A stretch of 64,000 nt of DNA from Stenotrophobium rhamnosiphilum (GTDB lineage Bacteria; Pseudomonadota; Gammaproteobacteria; Nevskiales; Nevskiaceae), in the NCBI RefSeq assembly GCF_003052265.1, contig NZ_QANS01000001.1, positions 496,001 to 560,000 on the forward strand, read 5' to 3'. Shown here piece by piece: positions 45,721 to 54,600 of this stretch (position 1 is its first letter; the number at the start of each line of letters is the position of its first letter). The notes beneath the pieces are model-generated. The model was not told the DNA's origin, did not search any database, and saw only the letters and a program-made list of their open reading frames with translations. The position numbers were made by a program, and so were the translations under genes.

Positions 45721-46191
45721 CTATTTCTGCATTTCCACTTCAACGCGGCTGACGAGCTTTCCGAGCAAACGGGTCAGTTCGCCGACTTCGTCAACGGTGA
45801 AGCCATCCAGTGCGGTGTTCAGACGTTCAACGACAACAGGGATGAGTGATTCCACTGTTTTGCTGCCTTGTTCGGTGAGTGCGAGTTGCACGACGCGGCG
45901 ATCTTCGGTGCTGCGCTGGCGTTCCAGCAGGCCGCGGGTTTCGAGTTGGTCGATCACGCGCGTCAATGCGCCCTGATCGTGGCGGTAGTCGCGGCAGATA
46001 TCGGTGGCGGTGACGGCGAGGCCGTCGCGCACGGTCATCAGCACGACCCACTGCATGAACGTGAAGTCTTTCTGCGCAAAAGCGACTTCCAGGCATTCGC
46101 TCATCAGGCTGTGTGAGCGCTTGATGAGATAGCCAATGCTGGTCCGGGCGCGATAGCCCTCGGGTTGGTAATGCTTGTGCATGTCTAACAT
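45721..46191 (-). CDS. MarR-family transcriptional regulator
   Basis: This 156-residue winged-helix repressor shows the MarR DNA-binding block: AVTATDICRDYRHDQGALTRVIDQLETRGLLERQRSTEDRRVVQLALTEQG (recognition helix and wing). The N-terminal helices (IGYLIKRSHSLMSECLEVAF) form the dimer interface. It is the first gene of the efflux operon and is preceded by a perfect palindrome at 46206-46217, a probable operator for self-control and control of the pump. Dissociation on binding a hydrophobic or phenolic compound is the usual mechanism in the family. Confidence 0.93.
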   Translation of the reverse strand: MLDMHKHYQPEGYRARTSIGYLIKRSHSLMSECLEVAFAQKDFTFMQWVVLMTVRDGLAVTATDICRDYRHDQGALTRVIDQLETRGLLERQRSTEDRRVVQLALTEQGSKTVESLIPVVVERLNTALDGFTVDEVGELTRLLGKLVSRVEVEMQK

Positions 46192-46205
46192 TGCCTCGGC
46201 AATAG

Positions 46206-46217
46206 TTGCTTAAGCAA
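46206..46217. promoter_or_regulatory. Probable MarR operator
   Basis: TTGCTTAAGCAA is a perfect 12-base palindrome 15 bases upstream of the marR start. Position and symmetry fit a MarR dimer site controlling the efflux operon and possibly the divergent lipid-synthase operon. Confidence 0.6.
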
Positions 46218-46694
46218 ACATTAATATCAGTTGAGCCAAAAGTAAAGTCGCCACGAGCGAGTCGACCGTGGCGATGCTTGCATTCGTTCAGGAGGCTAGT
46301 GGCGTGCGCCGAAATGGACGCCGTCTTGACTGATTTTGGGGATTTGTAAGCCTATTCTTACTATAAAAGTAATTAATTGGTGCAAAGTTTGGCTTGTCAG
46401 ACATTGCTTGGTAAAAAAATCGACTTGATTTGTCAGAAATTTCCACTAAAACAATATATATCGTCCTACATAATGGGAAAGCCAGTGTTGCTATGTTACT
46501 GCTGCTATTAGCGTTTTAATGATGTTGCAGCGCAATAACTGAATAAAACTGTAATAAAAATGTAAAACGCGCATTTATTAAGAAAAGTTAAGGCTCGTTA
46601 GTAAGAAGTAGACCCCGCGGACTTTGTTGCAATGGCACCCCGTACGCCGCAGCGCTGTTCCGTCTTCGCTTCATCAATGGCTTTGTAAAAGAAT
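46218..46694 (+). promoter_or_regulatory. AT-rich leader/promoter region of the lipid-synthase operon
   Basis: This non-coding region before the ABC transporter gene is much richer in A/T than the rest of the window between about 46350 and 46600. It includes TTACT-ATAAA-AGTAA at 46358-46372 and a TTGACT at 46326. No single sigma-70 promoter with good spacing stands out. A long leader or a regulator-dependent promoter is likely. No coding frame is credible here. Confidence 0.5.
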
Positions 46695-47573
46695 ATGGCC
46701 TCCGTGCTTGCTGTACGCGAACTTCGCAAGTTTTATCCAAAAGTTAAGGCGGTTAATGGGGTCAGCTTCGAGGTTGAAGAGGGGCAATGCTTAGGTTTGC
46801 TTGGCCCTAATGGCGCGGGCAAAAGCACGACGATTGAAATGCTGGAGGGTTTGGTCAAACCCACTTCCGGCGAAATCCTTTATCGCGGCAAAACGCTCGA
46901 TGCCAATTACCGCGAGCGCGTGGGCATGCAGTTTCAACACACTGCGCTGCAGGATTTCCTGACAGTCCGCGAGAACCTCAACTTCTTCCGTTCGCTCTAT
47001 CAGCGGACGATGCCGCTCGATCAACTGATTGAAGCCTGCCATCTGGAAGACTATCTGGATCGCGATCATCGCAAGCTTTCTGGCGGTCAGCGTCAACGCA
47101 TGCTGCTCGCGATTGCACTGGTCAACGATCCTGATCTGGTTTTTCTGGACGAGCCGACCACTGGCCTTGACCCACAGGCGCGTCGCAATTTCTGGGAATT
47201 GGTTCGTAGCGTCAAAGCGCGTGGCACCACGGTGGTGCTGACCACTCATTATATGGAGGAGGCGTACCTCCTCTGTGACGACATCGCGATCATGGACCAT
47301 GGTCGCGTCATCGCTCGTGGTTCACCGCAGAACCTGCTGGCCGAACATTTCAATGACAGCGTTCTCGAACTGCCCGCCGCCGAAGTGGCAGGGCGTGAAA
47401 TCGATCTTCCCTTGGTCCATAAAGAAGACCGCGTCGAAATCCTCAGCGCGGATGTCAACGCTGCCGTACGCAAGCTGTTGGATGCGGGACTGTCGCTGGC
47501 GCAGCTGAAGATCAGACCGAGAACATTGGAAGACCTGTTCATCCAGCTCACTGGTAAGGAGCTGCGCTCATGA
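46695..47573 (+). CDS. ABC transporter ATP-binding protein, DrrA-like
   Basis: This 292-residue ATPase is the nucleotide-binding subunit of an ABC-2 exporter. Walker A is GPNGAGKST, the signature LSGGQRQR, Walker B LVFLDEPTTGLD, and the H-loop histidine is in LTTHYMEE. The C-terminal extension after about 220 is typical of DrrA/CcmA-like drug and lipid exporters. It overlaps the permease gene by four bases (ATGA) and opens the lipid-synthase operon. It probably powers export of the product or its lipid intermediate. The ribosome-binding site is weak (AAAGAA). Confidence 0.93.
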   Translation: MASVLAVRELRKFYPKVKAVNGVSFEVEEGQCLGLLGPNGAGKSTTIEMLEGLVKPTSGEILYRGKTLDANYRERVGMQFQHTALQDFLTVRENLNFFRSLYQRTMPLDQLIEACHLEDYLDRDHRKLSGGQRQRMLLAIALVNDPDLVFLDEPTTGLDPQARRNFWELVRSVKARGTTVVLTTHYMEEAYLLCDDIAIMDHGRVIARGSPQNLLAEHFNDSVLELPAAEVAGREIDLPLVHKEDRVEILSADVNAAVRKLLDAGLSLAQLKIRPRTLEDLFIQLTGKELRS

Positions 47574-48583
47574 GCAAGCGTCTTATCGCGATGATCAAGG
47601 CGCGCATTCTTGAAGTGCTGCGTGATCGTTCCGCTTTGGCCTGGAACCTATTGTTTGCACCTTTGCTAGTCATTGGCATGGCGACGGTGTTTTCCGGTGG
47701 CGCACAAACAGTGGCGAAAGTCGGCGTGATCGGCGATTTGCCACTCACCGCAGAGAGCAATGCCTTTCTCGGCACGCCCGCAGTGTCCTTCTATAAGGAG
47801 ACAGAGCCGGACAAGGCGATTGCCAAGGTGCAGCGTCAGCGCATCGACATGCTGTTGGACCTGCGCAGCCATCCTTCGCGTTACTGGATCAATAGTGAAT
47901 CCGCCAAGGGCAGCCTTCTGCAGAAAATGCTGCTGGTGACAGAACCTGCCGCGCAAGAACAACCGGTGACCGGTGCGCGCATCCGTTACGCCGACTGGCT
48001 GGTGCCAGGATTGTTGTCACTCAACATCATGTTCTCGAGTCTGTTTGCGATTGGTCACGTCATCGTGCGCTATCGCAAATCCGGTTATCTCAAGCGACTC
48101 AACGGTACGCCGCTGCGCGCGTTTGAATTCATCAGCGCTCAATTGCTGGCCTGCCTGATTCTGATGGTGGTTGTTAGCGGAGGCATTTTCACCGCCTGCA
48201 ATTTGCTGCTGCATCTGCGCATGGAAGGCAGCTATCTCAATCTGTTGCTGGTGGCGGCGCTGGGTTCGATGACCATGATCGCCATGAGCCTTCTCGTCGC
48301 TGCGCGTATTTCCAGCGAAGAGCTTTCGGGTGGCTTACTCAATCTGATTTCGTGGCCGATGTTGGTGTTGTCTGGCGTGTTCTTCTCGCTAGATGGCGCG
48401 CCAGGTTTTGTGCAGACCCTGTCCCAACTGTTTCCGCTGACGCACATGCTCGAGGCTGCTCGTGCCGTCATGTTGGACGGTGCTGGTCTTGCCGATATCG
48501 CCAAGCCGCTGACGGTGATGGCTTTGATGACGCTGCTGTTCCTTGCGCTGGGCGCAAGCATATTTCGCTGGACCCAAGATTGA
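47570..48583 (+). CDS. ABC-2 type permease
   Basis: This 337-residue membrane subunit has an N-terminal helix (ALAWNLLFAPLLVIGMATVF), an extracytoplasmic domain to about 140 and five C-terminal helices starting near DWLVPGLLSLNIMFSSLF. That is the ABC2_membrane_3 layout shared by YhhJ/DrrB-like exporters. It is translationally coupled to the ATPase. The synthase gene follows 48 bases after its stop, which shows that exporter and synthase are one transcription unit. Confidence 0.92.
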   Translation: MSKRLIAMIKARILEVLRDRSALAWNLLFAPLLVIGMATVFSGGAQTVAKVGVIGDLPLTAESNAFLGTPAVSFYKETEPDKAIAKVQRQRIDMLLDLRSHPSRYWINSESAKGSLLQKMLLVTEPAAQEQPVTGARIRYADWLVPGLLSLNIMFSSLFAIGHVIVRYRKSGYLKRLNGTPLRAFEFISAQLLACLILMVVVSGGIFTACNLLLHLRMEGSYLNLLLVAALGSMTMIAMSLLVAARISSEELSGGLLNLISWPMLVLSGVFFSLDGAPGFVQTLSQLFPLTHMLEAARAVMLDGAGLADIAKPLTVMALMTLLFLALGASIFRWTQD

Positions 48584-48631
48584 TTGTTTAGATCAGCTGA
48601 CGAGCTGGTTGCCAGGGATGGAAGGTGTTGT

Positions 48632-51600
48632 GTGGATAAGCGAACCGAATTAAACGCCGACAAGGCAAGTGGATCCCTGCTGTGCGTTCCGCAGATCTCC
48701 AACTCTGAAAAATTCCGCCTGTTGGCGATCACGCCTTTGGAACGTGCAGATCTTCCGTTGGCTCGCACCTTGGCGCGACATGATGTTGCCGTTGCGCTGG
48801 ACATTGGACGCAAGCCGCAAGAGTGGCCGTCGCTGTGGGCGCAGATTGCGCAGGATCGTACTTCCGATTTGGGTTTGCGCATTGCCGACGGAGTCGACGT
48901 CAGCGATCTGGCTTTGCCGCACAACATCAGTTTTCTGATCGTCGACGGTGATCTATCGCGCTTGCCTGCCGATTGGCGCAAGTTGCCAGTGCTGGCACAG
49001 GTCTGCTCAGTTGCTGAAGCGCAAGCGGCATTGCTGGCCGGTGTTTCGGGCCTCATCGCGAAGGGACAAGAAAGTGGTGGTCGCATCGGTAGCGAGAGCA
49101 GCTTCGTGCTGCTGCAAAGACTGCTGGCCTTGGTCGCAGCGCAGTCAGGTGAGGCCGTTCCTGTTTGGTGCCAAGGCGGCATCGCACTCAACACCACGGC
49201 GGGCGCATTTGCCGGTGGCGCTTACGGCGTGGTGGTGGATTCGATTCTTGCCGCTTTTCCCGAGAGCAGCTTGCCGCAGGAACTCAAGACTCAAGTCTTG
49301 AACATGGACGGCAGTGAGGCACGTGAAGTCGCCGGTTATCACGTCTACGCACGTGGTCAGCGTGAAGTTGCCGCTTTGGAAAACAGCGACTCCGCTGCCG
49401 TACGCGCAGCGATTGCAGCGGGCAGCTTGTTACCGCTAGGCCAAGATGCGGCGCTGTCGCGTTTGGTTCTGAGTGAGTGCTCCAATATCGAAGCCTTGGT
49501 GCAGACACTGCGCCAGCGAATTGCCGGACAAGTCCAGCAGGCGCAAACCTTGCGCGTGCTGGACGAGAACAATGCATGGGCGCGTTCACACGGCACGCGC
49601 TATCCGATTGCGCAGGGGCCGATGACGCGCGTCAGCGATACCGCGGCCTTTACGGCGTCAGTCGCCAACGCTGGTGGTCTGCCTTTTCTTGCTTTGTCGC
49701 TGATGCGTGAAGCCGCCTGCCGCGAACTGCTCGAAGCAACCGTGCAACAGGTCGGCGATAAACCTTGGGGTGTTGGCTTGCTCGGTTTCGGTTCGCCGGA
49801 AATTCTCAATCCGCAATTGGAACTGGTGAAAGAGTTCAAGCCGACGGTGTTGTTGCTCGCAGGTGGTCGTCCGTCGCAGGCGCGACCTTTCATCGAGATG
49901 GGCATCCCCACCTATCTGCACGTGCCTTCACCGGGCTTGCTCGATCTGTTCCTCAAGGACGGCGCCACGCACTTTGTTTTCGAAGGTCGCGAGTGCGGCG
50001 GCCACGTCGGTCCGCGCTACAGCTTTGTGTTGTGGGAGCAGGCGATTGCGTTGTTGTCGCAGGTTGAAAATCCCGAACAGCTACATGTGTTGTTTGCTGG
50101 CGGTATTCACGATGAGCGCTCTAGTGCAATGGTCGCTGCGATTGCAGCACCGCTGGCTGCGCGTGGTGCAAAAATCGGCGTGCTGATGGGCACCGCTTAT
50201 ATCGCAACCGCTGAGGCCGTTAGTGACGGCGCGGTGCTTGAGAGTTTTCAACAGAGTGCGATTGTCGGTGGAGAAACCGCCTTGGTCGAAACCGCGCCGG
50301 GCCATGCGATCCGCTGCCTGCCTTCAGGTTTCCTTGATTTGTTCGAACGCGAGAAAGCGCGTTTGCAGAACGACGGCATCGAACAAAAAGAAATCTGGAA
50401 ACAGATGGAGGCGCTCACGGTGGGTCGCCTACGCATCGCGACCAAAGGCGTTGATTATGTCGACGGCAAACTCTCTGCGATCAGCGCCGAGACTCAGGCC
50501 GCCGAAGGCATGTACATGATTGGTCAGATCATCGCGATGAAGCGCGCAGTGATCACGGTCGCCGAGTTGCACGCGAAAGTTACTCGCGGCGCGACGGATT
50601 ACATTGCCAAGGTTCAGGTTCCCGCGCTGCAGCGTGCACGCAATTCAGAGTCGATCGCGATCGTCGGTATGGCTTGTCTGTATGCAGGCTCGCCGGATCT
50701 TGAAAGCTATTGGAGCAATATTCTCGAAGGTCGCGATCTGGTCACGGAAGTGCCTGCTGATCGCTGGAGCGTCGAGCAGTACTACCGTCCGACCGTCACT
50801 GCCGACAAGAGCATCAGCAAGTGGGGCGGCTTTATCAATGACACGCCGTTTGATCCGCTCAAGTTCGGCATTCCGCCCGCATCGCTTGCCGCGATTGAGC
50901 CGGTGCAGTTGTTGTCCTTGGCGGTTGCGCAGCAGGCGATTGATGATGCCGGCTACAACAGCCGTTGGTTTGATCGCGAGAAAACTTCGGTGATTTTTGG
51001 CGCCGAGGCCGGCATGGACCTTGGCAATCAGTACACCTTTCGCAATCTGTTCTCGCAATACTGCGGCGAAATACCAGAGGCACTAGCCAAGGCTTTGCCA
51101 AGCCTGACCGAAGATTCTTTTCCCGGCATGTTGGTCAACGTGATCTCGGGTCGCATCGCCAATCGTCTCGGATTAGGCGGCGTCAATTATTCGGTGACCT
51201 CGGCTTGTGCAAGCTCGCTGACTGCGATTGAACTCGGCGTCAAGGAATTGCGCGCAGGCAGCAGCGAGATGGTGCTGGCGGGTGGCGCAGATTTCCATAA
51301 CGGTATTGCCGACTTCCTGATGTTCTCATCTGTCGGCGCGTTGTCCGCGAAGGGCCGTTGCCGTTCCTTTGATAACGAAGCCGATGGCATCGCCCTCGGT
51401 GAAGGTGTTGGTGTAGTCGTGCTCAAGCGTCTGTCGGATGCTGAGCGTGATGGCGACCGCATCTATGCAGTGATTGATGGCATTGCAGGTTCCAGCGATG
51501 GCAAAGGTCTGGGCCTGACTGCGCCACGTAAAGAAGGACAGAAGCGTGCGCTAGAACGAACCTACTGGCAGGCGGGTGTGTTGCCTGGAGAAGTCGGGCT

Positions 51601-54600
51601 CGTTGAAGCGCATGGCACCGGCACTGTTGTTGGTGATCGCACCGAGTTGAAGACGCTGACCGAGGTTTACACCGCTGCGGGTGCAGTGCCAGGTCAAGCG
51701 GTGTTGGGTTCGGTGAAAAGCCAGATCGGACATAGCAAGTGTGCCGCTGGTATCGCCGGCATGATCAAGATTGCCAAGGCACTGCACCATCGCGTGCTGC
51801 CGCCGACGGGACAGATCACGACGCCGAATGCGGCTTATCGTGTGGAGTCCAATCCTTTCCAACTCAATCGCAAACCTGCGCCGTGGTTACCACATGCTGC
51901 TGTCGCGCGCGCTGCGGTCAGCGCCTTCGGTTTTGGCGGCACCAATTTCCACGCAGTGTTGGGCGCTTATCCAGCACATCAAAGCGCGGTTGGTGCAGCG
52001 CATCTGCCTGCTGAATTATTTGTAGTGCGTGCAGTCAGTGACGCGGATGCGCAGGCCATGCTGCGCGAACTCGCTGCATTTATTGACGCCTCGGATGCGC
52101 CACTGAATCTACGTGACCTCGCCAACACCCTTTGGCAGATGGGCGATGGCGCGGTGCAGATTGCCTTCGTCGCCGAAGACCTCGCTACGCTCAGCAAGCG
52201 AATTGCAGCAGCGCTGTTGTTGGGCATCGCCGATACGAACATCCATCGTCGCGGTGAGTCGGATAGTGTCGGCAAAGTCGCGTTCCTGTTTTCAGGCCAA
52301 GGCAGTCAATACACCGGCATGCTGCGTGATCTGCTGGTTTACTTTCCGCCGCGCGCAGAACTATTGGCCGCAGGCCGTGATGAGCTGTCACGAATTTATC
52401 CATCGACGGCCTACGATGACGCCACGCGTAAGCGCCAGCAACAGGAGTTGACGGACACCCGCATAACGCAACCTGCACTCGGTTTGGTTGAGCAGGCGGC
52501 ATTCGAGTGGTTGCAGCGTCTTGGTATCCAGCCGGATATGGCAGCTGGACACAGTTATGGTGAACTGGTGGCGCTGGCCACCGCCGGTGCCTTTGATGCA
52601 TCGACCTTGCTGACGCTCTCACGCGCTCGTGCAGAGGCCATTGTTTCTGCCATCAGTGGTGGTGACAACGGCGCGATGGCCGCAGTGCGACTAGACGTTG
52701 AGAGCCTGCGCCCTTTGCTCGCAGGTTTCCCGACCGTGGTCATGGCGAATCAGAACAGCCCGATACAGACCGTGATTTCAGGCCCGACCGTCGATGTTGA
52801 AGCGGCCTGCGCTTTCCTCGGCCAAAACAATATTGGCTACAAGCGCATTGATACCAGTTGTGCATTCCACTCGCCTTTGATGGCAGCAGGCGAAGCCAAT
52901 TACGCCGAAGCGTTGCGCGGGCAAGTCGTCGGTGCTTTGCAATGGCCGGTGTATTCCAATGAGCACGCAGAGCCTTATCGCAATGACGCCAAGGACATCT
53001 GTGCCAGCTTGGCGCGCCATATCGTCAGCCCAGTTCGTTTCGTCGCTGAGATCGAACGCATGCATGCGGATGGTGCGCGACTATTCCTTGAAGTGGGTCC
53101 GCGCAAAGTGCTGACCGGTTTGGTTGGTCGCATTCTCAAGGACCAAACACACACGGCGATTGGTCTTGATCCGGAAGATCGCGGACTCGCCGGTTTGCTT
53201 GAGACCTTGGCACAACTGGCAGTGTTGCTGCCGAATTTCGATGCCAGCGCTTTGTTCGCAGGTCGCACGCAAGCACTGGATTTGAGCAAGCCACAGAAAT
53301 TGTCTGCCACCACTTGGCTGGTGAATGGTGGTCGTGCATGGCCACTCAAGGGCAATGCGCCTGCTTACGCGGCAGCTGTCATCACGCAGCCGGTGATTCA
53401 TGTTGCGGCCGCACTGTCGACACCTGCATCTGTCGCAATCGCAGGAGTGGTTGCGCCTGCCGTCATTACTTCTGGCGACCAAGCCTTGGTCGGTTATCTC
53501 GCAAATATGCGCGAGCTGGTTCACGCGCAGCGTGATGTGCTGCTGGGTTATTTCGGTGCGCCGGGCGCGCAGGTCGCCGTACATGCGAGTGAGCGCTCAT
53601 CGGTGGTCGCTACCATCGCAGCCGCACCCACTGTCCTCGCTGTAGCGCCTATTGCTGTCGTCAGCGAAGCATCCGTTGCACTCAACAGCCAGCAAGTGCT
53701 GCTATCGATTGTCAGCGAGCGCACCGGCTATCCGGCCGAAATGCTGGATCCCGATCTTGATCTCGAAGCGGATCTATCGATCGATTCAATCAAGCGTCAG
53801 GAAATTATTGGCGAGCTGTCGCAGCGCATGTCGCTGCGCAGTGCCATCGGTGCCAACGCTGATGCCTTGCTTGAACAATTGACTGCGCTGAAAACCTTGC
53901 GTGCGATGAGTCAATGGTTGACTGAGAAATTGCCTGCGCCAACGGCGTCAGTGCTTGTTGCAGAAGTGGCGAAGTCTGAGCGACTTGAAACGCAGGTTCC
54001 TGCACTGGCCGCGATCACGGTAGGGCCTGCTGCGCAGCCGCCGGTCGGGCAGATGTTGCTCGATATCATCAGTCAGAGCACTGGCTATCCGCCGGAATCG
54101 CTGGATCCCGATCTGGATCTGGAAGCAGATCTGTCGATCGACTCGATCAAGCGTCAGGAAGTGGTGGGTCAGCTTTGCACGCGTATCGGTGTTGAGAACG
54201 GCAGTGACAAAGACGCGATGCTTGAACAGCTCTCAAGTCTGAAGACACTGCGCGCGATGACGACTTGGTTGGAGCAGCGTTATGCGCCAGCCGCCGCGCC
54301 CGTTGTGACTGCTAGCGCGCCAACGCAATCACAAAGTATTCCGCTCGGCCGGTACATCTTGCGTCTCAAGAATGCGCCAGCGCCGAAGTTTGTTGCTGAT
54401 GCGCTGGTCGGCAAGAAATTTCTGATCAGCGATGATCGTTTGGGATTGGCGCCGCGCGTCGCTGCTTTGCTGCAAGCACGCGGTGTTGAGGTCCAGATTG
54501 TTGATTTCCCCAGCGCCAAGGCACTGCCATCGGATCTGGATCAGATTGATGGATTGGTCCATCTCTGGAGCTTGAATCCAGCAAGTCGCCTGCGCGATGT

